Of a stretch of 64,000 bases of DNA, positions 1 through 8,582 are shown in pieces (the first letter of the stretch is position 1; every line of letters starts with the position of its first letter). The position numbers were made by a program, and so were the translations under genes. Location of the stretch: NCBI GenBank assembly GCA_024239075.1, contig JANBVI010000053.1, positions 124,001 through 188,000 of the forward strand. Direction: 5' to 3'. Origin of the DNA: Fischerella sp. CENA71. Lineage in GTDB: Bacteria; Cyanobacteriota; Cyanobacteriia; Cyanobacteriales; Nostocaceae. The notes below the pieces were generated by a model that made no database searches, had not been told where the DNA came from, and saw nothing but the letters and a program-made list of their open reading frames with translations.

Positions 1-1805
1 AAAATCGATTAGAAATTAATACTGATGGTGCTGTACAACCTACTGCCCAATTAGTCTTTAATCCTACACGGTTGGTGATTGATTTACCCGGTGTGAAATT
101 TGGGCGTCCACAGCTTGTCCAGTCGGTTGGTGGTGCAATTCGTGCCGTCCGTATCGGTCAGCTTGACCCCCAAACAACACGGGTGGTAGTCGAACTGAAT
201 CCAGGTTATACTCTTGACCCCCAACAGGTAAAGTTTGAAGGGGTTACGGCTAGTCGCTGGCAGGTACAATTACCACAACCTCAACGACAGGAAGTTGCTA
301 CTAATCCCAGAAATATCTATAGTGTGGTAACTCCTAATACTCCTAATACTTCTAGTACTCCTAATACTTTTAACAGTTCCAATACTTTTAATACTTCTAA
401 TACCTCTAATACTTCTATCAATAAAAAACCCCTTATCAGTGCAAATACTGGCACAACCCAAATAGAAAGTTGGAGAGTAACAGGAGATGGATTTTTTGTT
501 CGCACTAGTGGTAGTCGCCCCCAGGTGCAAGTAAATCGTAGCCCAGACAAAAGCACTATTGATATTGATGTTGCTGGCGCCACTTTATCACCAAATTTAT
601 TACAACGAAATGCAAGTGTAAATAGATACGGTGTTAATAGCATTCAATTCACTCAACTGGAAACAACACCACCCACAGTCCGCATCACAATGCAGGTAAA
701 TCCAAGCAGTACTGATTGGCGAGCCAGCAGTAGTGCTATTGGTGGTTTAGTACTATTACCTAATGGTGGGGTATCTAAATTACCTTCTGATAGTTTAGCT
801 AACAATTCTAGTTCTTCCGCCATTCCCAGTACTGATGTGGCAACAATTCAAGCTGTGGAACTAAGTGCGACTGGTAGACAGTTAATTATAAAAGGCGATC
901 GCAATTTAACTGCAAATGGTGGTTGGGATAGATCCTCCGGCTTGTTCCGCATTACTATTCCCAATGCAAAGCTATCTACACCTGTTAAGGGGCCGGTAAT
1001 GGATGCAAATAGTCCTATCCTGAGGGTGCGTTTGCAACAGCAAAATCCTAATATTGTTGTGGTTTACGTCCAGCCGGCTTCAGGGGTGCAAGTTGGGCCA
1101 GTTAATCAAATTGGCGATCAATTTGTCTCTGTAGAGCTACAACGAAATCGTACTTCTGTTGTTTTACCTCCCCTACCACAAGCAAATCCACAACCATTAC
1201 CAGTACCCAGTGCCAAAAATCCTGATACTGTTGTACAATCACCTGCACCACGTCCAACCCCCAGAGGAAAAGTAATAGTTGTAATAGATCCTGGACATGG
1301 TGGTAAAGACTCTGGTGCGCCTGGAATTGGTGGATTATTAGAAAAAGATGTGGTTCTACCGATTGGTAAGAGAATAGCGGCTATTTTAGAACAAAATGGC
1401 ATTCAAACAGTACTAACGCGGGATGCAGACTTCTTTGTAGAGTTACAGGGAAGAGTAGATATCGCAGAGCGTGCTAATGCTACCCTGTTTGTCAGCGTTC
1501 ACGCTAATTCTGTAGATAAGCGTCCAGATGTGAATGGGCTAGAAGTTTATTACTACGACAGTGGATATAGTCTAGCTGAAGTCGTCCGCAAAACCATTCT
1601 GCAAAATATTTCTACCTTGAATGATCGAGGAACACGTAAAGCCAGATTTTATGTCCTTAGAAAAAGTTCTATGCCTTCAATTTTAGTGGAAACTGGTTAT
1701 ATGACTGGTCGGGAAGACAACCCTAGACTGGGAAACCCTGAATATCAAAATCGTATGGCAGAAGCTATAGCTAATGGTATACTTAGATACTTAAAATCCA
1801 GATAG
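1..1805 (+). CDS. N-acetylmuramoyl-L-alanine amidase, AmiC type (5' end outside window)
   Basis: Zinc amidase that cuts the amide bond between MurNAc and the peptide stem of peptidoglycan in the periplasm. The frame is open from base 3 with AMIN-domain-like sequence (RLEINTDGAVQPTAQLV), so the gene begins before the window. A second AMIN-like region follows, then an Asn/Thr/Ser-rich linker encoded at about 331-417, and a C-terminal amidase_3 domain with the motifs VIDPGHGGKDSG, a Glu in LLEKDV, SVHANS and ILVETGYMT. In Nostoc and Anabaena such amidases (AmiC1/AmiC2) drill the septal nanopores for cell-cell communication. The neighbour murI matches the amiC-murI order I recall from Anabaena, so an amiC2-type role is inferred. 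Function is sure; the paralogue is not. Confidence 0.9.
   Translation, partial: NRLEINTDGAVQPTAQLVFNPTRLVIDLPGVKFGRPQLVQSVGGAIRAVRIGQLDPQTTRVVVELNPGYTLDPQQVKFEGVTASRWQVQLPQPQRQEVATNPRNIYSVVTPNTPNTSSTPNTFNSSNTFNTSNTSNTSINKKPLISANTGTTQIESWRVTGDGFFVRTSGSRPQVQVNRSPDKSTIDIDVAGATLSPNLLQRNASVNRYGVNSIQFTQLETTPPTVRITMQVNPSSTDWRASSSAIGGLVLLPNGGVSKLPSDSLANNSSSSAIPSTDVATIQAVELSATGRQLIIKGDRNLTANGGWDRSSGLFRITIPNAKLSTPVKGPVMDANSPILRVRLQQQNPNIVVVYVQPASGVQVGPVNQIGDQFVSVELQRNRTSVVLPPLPQANPQPLPVPSAKNPDTVVQSPAPRPTPRGKVIVVIDPGHGGKDSGAPGIGGLLEKDVVLPIGKRIAAILEQNGIQTVLTRDADFFVELQGRVDIAERANATLFVSVHANSVDKRPDVNGLEVYYYDSGYSLAEVVRKTILQNISTLNDRGTRKARFYVLRKSSMPSILVETGYMTGREDNPRLGNPEYQNRMAEAIANGILRYLKSR
331..417 (+). repeat. 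Low-complexity repeat encoding the amidase linker
   Basis: Degenerate tandem repeat of units like CCTAATACT and TCTAATACT, in frame with the amidase gene. It encodes an Asn-Thr-Pro/Ser/Phe linker between AMIN-type and catalytic regions. The 9-base period keeps the frame, so copy number could vary without frameshift. Confidence 0.7.
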
Positions 1806-2368
1806 AAATCTAGTAAAAATGGCTAAATAGTTTAGTAGTTAAGTAAGTCGGCACAAATGTAGAGACGCGAAATTATCCTTACTACGCATCTCTACTACTT
1901 GGGGTCGTAATTTGTTATTTGTCATTGGTAGGGGTTTTAGATATGTTTACTTTTTGTAACTCAGTTATGTTACTTAGATCACAAAATTTTTAAGAGAAGT
2001 GCGATCGCCAACTAGAACCTGAAATACAGTTTTGTGTTCGACTACGATCACCAAGAAACTGGTATATGTATTTTATTTTGTATCTAAAAAATAACTTTGT
2101 TCTTAAAATAATGAAATTGGCTGGTTAAAGTTTTTTAATATAGACAAACTGAAACAATGTTCTTAATCATGATGTTTTCCACAACCTTGGGTAAAAACCT
2201 CGGTTTACCGAACTACTTGTCAAGCTAGGACTGGTTTCAGATGTTTTCTCATAAAACTCCTGTGTTCAAGATAGATAAGGTTTCAAATCCAAAATAGTTT
2301 GAACGCTAACCATTAGTCCCCATAAATCCTGTATCTTTATATCGCAATATTGATATCAAAATCTGCCT
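1806..2368. other. Non-coding spacer amidase-murI
   Basis: No convincing gene. It contains the hairpin repeat at 1859-1895 and AT-rich sequence. The murI promoter should lie in the right half, but I cannot assign boxes with confidence. Confidence 0.5.
1859..1895. repeat. Dispersed hairpin repeat (GTAGAGACGCG family)
   Basis: Left arm GTAGAGACGCG and right arm CGCATCTCTAC form an imperfect hairpin just after the amidase stop. Related elements lie at 25795-25820, 47636-47664 and 58200-58259, each in a spacer. It may also act as a transcription terminator, though no clear T-run follows. Confidence 0.6.
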
Positions 2369-3229
2369 GTGATTTCATCTTTTCAGTTTCAAGGCAACTT
2401 ATACGACTTCTCCCAAGAACCCCAACGCGCGCCTATTGGTATCTTTGATAGTGGTGTGGGTGGACTGACGGTACTGCGACAACTCTATCGCCAACTCCCA
2501 AATGAATCAATCATTTATTTTGGCGATACCGCTCGACTTCCCTATGGGATTCGCTCCCAATCAGAAATTCTCCAGTTTGTCCGAGAAATACTCACCTGGA
2601 TGCAGCAGCAACAGGTGAAAATGGTTATTATGGCCTGCAATACCAGTTCTGCCCTAGCACTAGAGATGGTACGCGAGGAATTTCCTATGCCGATTCTGGG
2701 GCTGATTCTACCAGGGGCAAGGGCTGCGGTACAACAAGGGAAACGCATAGGTGTAATTGCTACTCCAGCAACAGCTAAGAGCAATGCCTATAAGCGTGCT
2801 ATTATTGAAATAAATCCCGATGTCCAGGTTTGGCAGGTTGGCTGCCCGGAATTTGTGCCGCTAATTGAGCAAAATCGCATCCACGACCCCTACACAGTTG
2901 AAGTGGCGCGTTCTTATTTGGAGCCTTTAGTACAGCAGCAAATAGATAGCCTTGTTTATGGCTGTACCCATTATCCTCACCTAGCACCAGTATTGCGATC
3001 GCTCCTTTCAACTTCTGTGCAGTTTATTGATCCAGCTGTACATGTAGTTGCTGCTTGTGCCAAAGAGTTAGACCTACTAGGCCTTAAAAATACTCATCCA
3101 GCTTTGCCAACCCGCTTCGTTGTCAGTGGTTGTCCACAACAATTTGCAGAATCCTCCACACCGTGGTTAGGTTTTACTCCCATGGCTGAAGTTGTATGTT
3201 TCTCTGAAAGCGCAATATCTAGTAATTAG
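2369..3229 (+). CDS. murI: Glutamate racemase
   Basis: Converts L-glutamate to D-glutamate for peptidoglycan stem peptides; cytosolic. 286 residues, a usual length. Both catalytic cysteines are visible: Cys90 in MACNTSSA and Cys199 in YGCTHYPH. The substrate-binding segments IGIFDSGVGGLTV (23-35) and YFGDTARLPYG (50-60) are intact. The start is GTG; an N-terminal extension of about 20 residues before the first core motif is normal in cyanobacterial homologues. It sits on the same strand as the amidase, so two cell-wall genes are neighbours, but the 560-base spacer suggests its own promoter. Confidence 0.96.
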   Translation: MISSFQFQGNLYDFSQEPQRAPIGIFDSGVGGLTVLRQLYRQLPNESIIYFGDTARLPYGIRSQSEILQFVREILTWMQQQQVKMVIMACNTSSALALEMVREEFPMPILGLILPGARAAVQQGKRIGVIATPATAKSNAYKRAIIEINPDVQVWQVGCPEFVPLIEQNRIHDPYTVEVARSYLEPLVQQQIDSLVYGCTHYPHLAPVLRSLLSTSVQFIDPAVHVVAACAKELDLLGLKNTHPALPTRFVVSGCPQQFAESSTPWLGFTPMAEVVCFSESAISSN

Positions 3230-3294
3230 TCATTAGTTGTTGGTCAATAGTCATTTGTCATTTATCCATAGTCAAAAGTATTTTGCTAGCGGCT

Positions 3295-3329
3295 GTTGAC
3301 TCTTGACTCTTGACTATTGACCCTTGACT
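3295..3329. repeat. Heptanucleotide repeat
   Basis: TTGACTC/TTGACTA-type heptamers (GACTCTTGACTCTTGACTA) in the spacer between murI and the convergent small ORF. Such short tandemly repeated sequences are typical of filamentous cyanobacteria. Confidence 0.6.
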
Positions 3330-3525
3330 AACGTACACTACTGACTTCGGTAACATTTGATGTTACCGATACTTCTTGTGTATGATTTCCCTTCTGACTT
3401 GAAGAAACATCATTAGAGATTGTTTTATTTCCTGTCCGCTTTGCCAGGGCTAATAACAGGTAAATGGTAAATAAATATCCAGAAGCTAGTATAAAGATCA
3501 TCATAGGCATCTTCCCGTAAATCAT
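3328..3525 (-). CDS. Small hypothetical membrane protein
   Basis: 65 codons. One hydrophobic segment (about residues 9-28, FILASGYLFTIYLLLALA) is followed by a polar Ser/Thr/Asn-rich tail. GGGAAG lies inside the frame just before ATGCCTATGATG, so translation may really start at Met8 or Met9, giving about 57 residues. I do not recognise a family. It is convergent with murI and has no operon partner. The coherent hydrophobic-then-polar pattern suggests a real gene, but this is not proven. Confidence 0.4.
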   Translation of the reverse strand: MIYGKMPMMIFILASGYLFTIYLLLALAKRTGNKTISNDVSSSQKGNHTQEVSVTSNVTEVSSVR

Positions 3526-4450
3526 TTTTCTACCAGTGCCTTTGCCAAAGAAATATAAGTTGAGTAAAATTAGCAGGAATTAAGCCACACAAATTCTTGA
3601 TGGCTTTGATATAACATACGGAATTAGCGGGAGAACTTTTGTCCTTCCGGGCTAATTGATAGTTTTTGACGATTCTCTTGCAGACCACGCCTAATACAGT
3701 AGCTAAATAATCTAATAGAAAATCAGCTACTACTTCAGCAGTCTACCCAGTCTGCTATGTTAACGCTTACCTTTTAGTTGCTAGGAGCGACGCCGACACA
3801 CAAACAGCGTCGAGGATGTGTAAACACTCCGTTTCCTCTAAAGGAAATCCACAGCTCCCAACGTGGAGGTTAGCACACCACAGGGCACAAGACAAAAATC
3901 ACATTTTTGGCTTGACCTGCGATTATTCATCTATGACCACAACAGCTAAGTAAAAATACCTAGAGGTTATTTACGCTTCTGCAGTGAACATATGGAAAAA
4001 TTTAAAATCCCTAGATTTTAGCGTAACACAATAGCCCTAATTTTTCAGGCGAGTTTTGTGCTAAACCAAAAATTTTCTAAACCAGACTAAAAGGCGTTTA
4101 AGAGAATTTTCTTTGCTCAAGAAATAATCTTTGTGTAATAGTTTGTCTGTAAAAATCCAGAAGAGCTTTGTCGTTGTTGCCACGTTTACTCAGAGGTAAT
4201 ATCGAAAAAGATTAATTTGTTGATTAAACTATCGAATCTTTCCTGTATCTACTCGAATTAGATGCAAAATCTTTTGTATTAATTATATCAATAAAATGTT
4301 GATTTTGCTGAAGACAGTATAAGTATATTTTATTTGATTGTCCACAAAATAAGGAACTTTGTGAGGAAAAGTTTGCGCTAATTCTGGATTATCTTAAAAT
4401 GAGTATAGGATATGTAAACTTTCGTAACCTAAGCCAAAGTCCGCCAATCC
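3526..4450. other. Long spacer with candidate structured RNA, upstream of sds
   Basis: No coding frame I trust. Bases 3780-3900 are richer in GC than the surroundings and hold consecutive hairpins (separate entry). Around 3618-3651 an ATTAGC...GCTAAT stem is also present. The rest, 3960-4440, is AT-rich and must carry the sds promoter. Confidence 0.5.
3780..3870. ncRNA. Candidate structured RNA (unidentified)
   Basis: Two exact stems stand close together: CGACGC (3788-3793) with GCGTCG (3807-3812), and TTTCCT (3832-3837) with AGGAAA (3842-3847). A third, CCAC/GTGG, follows at about 3849-3866. The stretch is GC-rich within an AT-rich spacer and has no open frame. The strand is unknown because stems read the same on both. 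I looked for RNase P, SRP and tmRNA signature sequences and did not see them; 6S RNA cannot be excluded. Confidence 0.25.
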
Positions 4451-5422
4451 ATGACCCCAGCTACCTCCCTATTTTCCCCTGTGGAAGAAGACCTGCAAAT
4501 ACTGGCAGATAACCTCAAACAACTAGTTGGGAATCGTCATCCCATCCTCTATGCAGCAGCCGAACACCTATTCGGAGCTGGGGGAAAACGTATCAGACCA
4601 GCGATTGTTCTACTGGTATCGCGGGCCACGATGATTGATCAAGATATTACACCACGTCACCGTCGTCTAGCGGAAATCACAGAATTGATTCATACAGCAA
4701 GTTTGGTACACGACGATGTGATAGACGAATCAGAAATGCGACGTGGAGTATCCACGGTTCATAGTTTGTTAGGTAACAAAGTTGCCGTATTAGCAGGTGA
4801 TTTTTTCTTTGCCCAAGCTTCCTGGTATTTAGCCAATCTGGACAATTTGGAGGTCGTAAAGCTGCTGTCAGAGGTGATTATGGATTACGCTGTTGGGGAG
4901 ACACAGCAGGCATTAAACCACTTTGATACAAATATTTCGATAGAGACTTACCTGAAAAAAAGTTATTACAAAAGTGCTTCAATCATTGCCAACAGTTCCA
5001 AAGCCGCAGGTGTCATCAGTGAAGTATCCCAAGAAACTGCCGAATGTTTGTACGAGTATGGTAGCAATCTAGGTCTAGCTTTCCAGATTGTCGATGATAT
5101 TTTAGACTTCACCAGTTCGATAGATACCTTGGGTAAGCCAGCTGGCTCTGATCTTAAAAGTGGTAATTTGACTGCACCAGTCTTATTTGCTTTGGAAGAA
5201 AAACCTTACTTGGAAGTACTGATTGAACGAGAGTTTGCTCAAGAAGGCGATTTAGAGCAAGCATTAGCACTGATTCATGATAGCCAAGGTATTCAACGAG
5301 CAAGGGATTTAGCTGCTCACCATGCCAAGTTGGCAGCTACACAAGTAGGTGTGCTTCCGCCCTCAGAATCACGTCAGGCATTGATCAAAATAGCTGATTA
5401 CGTGTTAAGTCGGCTTTATTAG
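4451..5422 (+). CDS. sds: Solanesyl-type polyprenyl diphosphate synthase
   Basis: Trans-prenyltransferase that extends allylic diphosphates with IPP to make the long side chain of plastoquinone. 323 residues. Both aspartate-rich motifs are present: DDVID at 88-92 (followed by ESEMRRG) and DDILD at 215-219, plus GGKRIRP at 44-50 for diphosphate binding. Length and motifs match cyanobacterial Sds. In Anabaena the same neighbourhood (murI, sds, hypothetical, hetZ, patU) is conserved as far as I recall, which supports orthology. A long AT-rich leader precedes it, so it is probably transcribed alone. Confidence 0.93.
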   Translation: MTPATSLFSPVEEDLQILADNLKQLVGNRHPILYAAAEHLFGAGGKRIRPAIVLLVSRATMIDQDITPRHRRLAEITELIHTASLVHDDVIDESEMRRGVSTVHSLLGNKVAVLAGDFFFAQASWYLANLDNLEVVKLLSEVIMDYAVGETQQALNHFDTNISIETYLKKSYYKSASIIANSSKAAGVISEVSQETAECLYEYGSNLGLAFQIVDDILDFTSSIDTLGKPAGSDLKSGNLTAPVLFALEEKPYLEVLIEREFAQEGDLEQALALIHDSQGIQRARDLAAHHAKLAATQVGVLPPSESRQALIKIADYVLSRLY

Positions 5423-5494
5423 GGATCGGGGATTAGGTAAATAAGAACCACTTTACTCTTATCCGCTATCCCCCTCTCCCTAGTCCTCGATTCC

Positions 5495-5974
5495 TCAAGC
5501 AATATCTGGTGGTACTTTGCCCTTGAAAGGGGGGCGATTTTTTTGTAGTTGTTGTTGGACTAAATCCTGCAAATCGCTTCGCCTGACTTCAATTCCATTG
5601 ATATTGCTCTCAGCCGTGTCAAAAAATACTATACTATCTACGGGTTCTAGCGCCAGTAGCTGAAACAATATATGGGTGACAGGTATGGGGGCAGCTATTA
5701 CTTGAGGGTCAAGCCCAGCACTATAAGATGTGGGAATATCCTGTAAGGTAGGAAAAGCATAAATTACCTGCTTTTCTTCTTGTGGATTTCCACGGTTGCT
5801 TAATGTAGTTAAGACCCATTGCTGATCCAGGTTCTGAAGAATGTGGTATTGGGGATGACGTAACTTCTGAGCGATCGCACTCAAGGCGGGGGCAATTGCT
5901 GCGACCAGTTTGGGTGTTATACCATCTTGGGGTGCATTATCAATTAGCGATTGGATTTGTGCTTTTAAGTCCAT
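5495..5974 (-). CDS. Conserved cyanobacterial hypothetical protein
   Basis: 159 residues, no signal peptide or membrane segment. The N-terminal half is helical-looking (Ala/Leu/Gln-rich); the middle has alternating hydrophobics (QQWVLTTLS, KQVIYAFPT), and the C-terminus has Gln-rich VQQQLQK followed by a basic-Pro tail. I do not recognise a domain. It is convergent with sds and divergent from hetZ; the 200-base divergent spacer must contain promoters for both sides. The same placement beside hetZ exists in Anabaena to my recollection, but no function follows from that. Confidence 0.75.
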   Translation of the reverse strand: MDLKAQIQSLIDNAPQDGITPKLVAAIAPALSAIAQKLRHPQYHILQNLDQQWVLTTLSNRGNPQEEKQVIYAFPTLQDIPTSYSAGLDPQVIAAPIPVTHILFQLLALEPVDSIVFFDTAESNINGIEVRRSDLQDLVQQQLQKNRPPFKGKVPPDIA

Positions 5975-6070
5975 AATTACCTGTAAACGGCTTATCGGTA
6001 TTGGCTATAACTTCAACGGCTGTGCAAACAATCAAACAAAAATTGGGAATCTTAAAATCAGCCGCATCCT

Positions 6071-6114
6071 CAAGGCAAAACTGCCTTGCGTTTAGCTTAT
6101 ACGTAAAACCCCTC
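6071..6114. promoter_or_regulatory. Candidate regulatory sites upstream of hetZ
   Basis: A perfect inverted repeat CAAGGCA-AAAC-TGCCTTG (6071-6088) lies about 90 bases before the hetZ ATG. At 6108-6114 the string ACCCCTC equals one half of the HetR-type inverted repeat described for hetP (GAGGGGT...ACCCCTC); the left half is not evident. Regulation by HetR is known for hetZ in Anabaena; use of these exact sites is inference. Confidence 0.3.
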
Positions 6115-6177
6115 CCAATACCCGCAGTCATACAGGTTGTCAACAAGTATGTTAGGGTCAGTTTAGACACGAAACTT

Positions 6178-7365
6178 ATGAAATTAGCCGCAACCACAAC
6201 TATTCAGGGAGAATTTTCTATCGGCGTGGAGGCGATATTTCCATTCCTTTTCCAAGAACTTCAGCAGTCAACTAAAGCTTGCGACCAGAATTGCCATGAC
6301 GTAGCAATGCGAATTGCTGCCGAGGTCTACCGAATATGCAGCGAAAGTAAACGTATCCAAGCATCCGGTTCTGTAGAAAATTCGGCAATGACCCTAGCCA
6401 AGCATCGCCTGCAACAGTGCTTAAGATATTACCAATTGGGTTCAAATCGCGGCAGGGTGGAATTACATAGTACGTTGAGCGCGATCATCTACCGCTACAT
6501 CAATCCGCCACAAAGGCAATTGAGTTATCAAGGGCGGCTAACTGTCATTGAAGATTTTCTGCAAAGTTTTTACTTGGAGGCTTTAAACGCTTTCCGACGA
6601 GAAAATCAATTAGAAACCACTTATCGACCGCGCACACTGCTGGAATTAGCAGAGTACATGGCATTTACCGAACGCTACGGCAAACGACGGATTCCCTTAC
6701 CAGGACGTCAGCAACAGTTGATTATCCTACGGGCGCAAACTTTCTCGCAGCAACAGCCTCCAGAAACTTGTGTAGATATAGAACAAGCGGCAGAAGGAAG
6801 TGGTGAAGCCGATGGTTCTTGGGAAGATCCAGCAGTACAACAACTGCGTAGTGCAATGGCTACACAAACGGAACCAGAACCCCAAGAAGATACTTTGCGA
6901 TCAGTTGTAGTTACGGAATTAATGAATTATTTAGAAGAACGCCAACAAACTGATTGTGCTGATTACTTTGCTCTGCGTCTGCAAGACTTATCCGCACAAG
7001 AAATCGAATCAATTCTGGGCTTAACCCCCCGTCAGAGGGATTACTTACAGCAACGTTTCAAGTATCATTTAATTCGGTTCGCTTTGTTGCATCGTTGGGA
7101 GTTAGTTCACGAGTGGTTAGAAGCTGATTTGCGAACCAACTTGGGTTTAACTCCTCAACAATGGCAAGCTTATACTGAAAAGCTTGACGAAAAGCAGCGT
7201 TCTTTATTAGAACTGAAGCAACAGGGACAAAGTGATGAAAAAATAGCTAAAACTTTGGGTTTATCCATGGCACAACTTCAGAAGCGCTGGTTTAAAATTC
7301 TTGAACAAGCTTGGGAGATTCGTAACTCCTTAGTGTCCGGATCAAGTGCTTCTACTCATGAATAG
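6178..7365 (+). CDS. hetZ: Heterocyst differentiation regulator HetZ
   Basis: Regulator needed early in heterocyst differentiation; works with HetR, HetP and PatU. The frame is open from 6001, but the homologous protein starts at MKLAATTTIQGEF (ATG 6178), giving 395 residues, close to the about 400 of Anabaena HetZ. Recognised by long conserved strings such as RGRVELHSTLSAIIYRY, YRPRTLLELAEYMAF and SAQEIESILGLTPRQR. The C-terminal third (about 310-395) has helix-turn-helix-like repeats (EIESILGLTPRQR, KIAKTLGLSMAQLQKR). The stop overlaps the patU start, so the two are co-translated. HetZ is the strongest evidence here for a heterocystous organism. Confidence 0.95.
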   Translation: MKLAATTTIQGEFSIGVEAIFPFLFQELQQSTKACDQNCHDVAMRIAAEVYRICSESKRIQASGSVENSAMTLAKHRLQQCLRYYQLGSNRGRVELHSTLSAIIYRYINPPQRQLSYQGRLTVIEDFLQSFYLEALNAFRRENQLETTYRPRTLLELAEYMAFTERYGKRRIPLPGRQQQLIILRAQTFSQQQPPETCVDIEQAAEGSGEADGSWEDPAVQQLRSAMATQTEPEPQEDTLRSVVVTELMNYLEERQQTDCADYFALRLQDLSAQEIESILGLTPRQRDYLQQRFKYHLIRFALLHRWELVHEWLEADLRTNLGLTPQQWQAYTEKLDEKQRSLLELKQQGQSDEKIAKTLGLSMAQLQKRWFKILEQAWEIRNSLVSGSSASTHE

Positions 7366-8338
7366 TGACTCAGAAACCTTACAAAAACATTTACTCTCTC
7401 GGTTATTGACATATCCTGTCGATTCTAGAGAGTATAGACAAGTTATATGTAAGGACACCAACGGGGCAGAAAACCCTCTGCCGACAACCACCGAGTTTAC
7501 CAGTGGAGAAGAAGAGGGATGGAAGCCCCAAAAATCTTTATTGGGAGAAATTCCAACTGTGCAAGAACGTTTCCAAGCCGTACTTAAACGTCGGTTAAAA
7601 GTCGAAGTTGAAGACCACCCTCCACTATTTCCTTGGGAAACACAAATACTGGATTATCCAGAGTATATAGGCGAGCCAGCCATGGAACTGGTTCCTTCTT
7701 GGGGTTGGGTGGCACACCAGTCCAAACTGAATTTACCGACGCTCCTGCCGGAGACCATTTTCCGGCAATTGCTTGATAGATGTCAAGCACTCATAACATC
7801 TTCTCTGCCATTAGGGGCAAAATTAGTCCAAGCAGTGGAGAGCTTCTTTCCTAACGAATCTCAAGTATTGAACGACTTAGCAGGGACAATCCAGCTCAGA
7901 GCCAACCTCCGATATGGAGATACCCTAAATCCGATGCCTAATCTGGATAGCGATTATTCAGATTTGCAACCACAGCAACAGATGCTGGTGTCGTTGCTGG
8001 CGGCTCAACAAGTGTTAGAAAGTTTGACTTTGCCAATTTCAATTACAGATCCAGTCTTGGAACGGCAATGGCTGACGAATGTAGGTGTTCTCAATTTAAA
8101 AGTAGAATATCAATCTCACGGTCTAGTGCCGAAATTACTGATTCGAGGAGATTTACCCTCGAAAGGAGTAATTAAACTTCAAGGTAATGGTTCTCAAGCA
8201 AAAGCAGAGTCTTCAAGTCCTGGATGCTTGAGTGTTGAATTATGCTGTACTCAGCTAAATGAGGCTTATACCTTAATGGTTGAGTTGAAAGAAATAGAGC
8301 AGCAGCCTTTGTTATTTGTGATTATTCCCACAAAATAA
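7358..8338 (+). CDS. patU: Heterocyst pattern protein PatU (unsplit)
   Basis: 326 residues from the ATG in ATGAATAG, which overlaps the hetZ stop by 8 bases; an upstream in-frame GTG at 7346 is less likely. PatU affects heterocyst spacing. In Anabaena sp. PCC 7120 it is split into patU5 and patU3, whereas in Nostoc punctiforme it is one gene; here the frame is continuous. Features: acidic/polar N-terminus, a basic stretch VLKRRLKVEVED, PWETQ, a helical region with LVQAVESFFPNE and a C-terminal beta-rich part. No known enzymatic motif. The coupling to hetZ points to a common regulatory output. Confidence 0.9.
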   Translation: MNSDSETLQKHLLSRLLTYPVDSREYRQVICKDTNGAENPLPTTTEFTSGEEEGWKPQKSLLGEIPTVQERFQAVLKRRLKVEVEDHPPLFPWETQILDYPEYIGEPAMELVPSWGWVAHQSKLNLPTLLPETIFRQLLDRCQALITSSLPLGAKLVQAVESFFPNESQVLNDLAGTIQLRANLRYGDTLNPMPNLDSDYSDLQPQQQMLVSLLAAQQVLESLTLPISITDPVLERQWLTNVGVLNLKVEYQSHGLVPKLLIRGDLPSKGVIKLQGNGSQAKAESSSPGCLSVELCCTQLNEAYTLMVELKEIEQQPLLFVIIPTK

Positions 8339-8582
8339 CTAAATAGTTAGCTATCGCTAGCACTGAAACTTGATAAAAGCCCTTTGTGATGAAATGAGTA
8401 TCATCCTGGTTTTGAAAACGTTCACATTTTTGAAAAAGCGGTTATTAGGGCGTCTACAGGCAGCTACAGTGAGGAAACTTGGAATACGAGAGAGGTTATA
8501 GTTGACCTCGCTCGTTTTGCGTCAGTAGCGTCTACTATCATCGCTTTACTTAATATACCGATCTGCTGCTTTTTAACTTTAA

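Noticed and set aside
270-643. Minus-strand frames opposite the amidase repeat
   Set aside because: Low-complexity antisense of the Asn/Thr linker; shadows of the real gene.
2281-2330. TTTCAAATCC string suggesting a tRNA T-arm
   Set aside because: No acceptor, D-arm or anticodon stem around it.
6001-6177. N-terminal extension of hetZ
   Set aside because: Not present in known HetZ; the region carries inverted repeats and should be promoter/leader.
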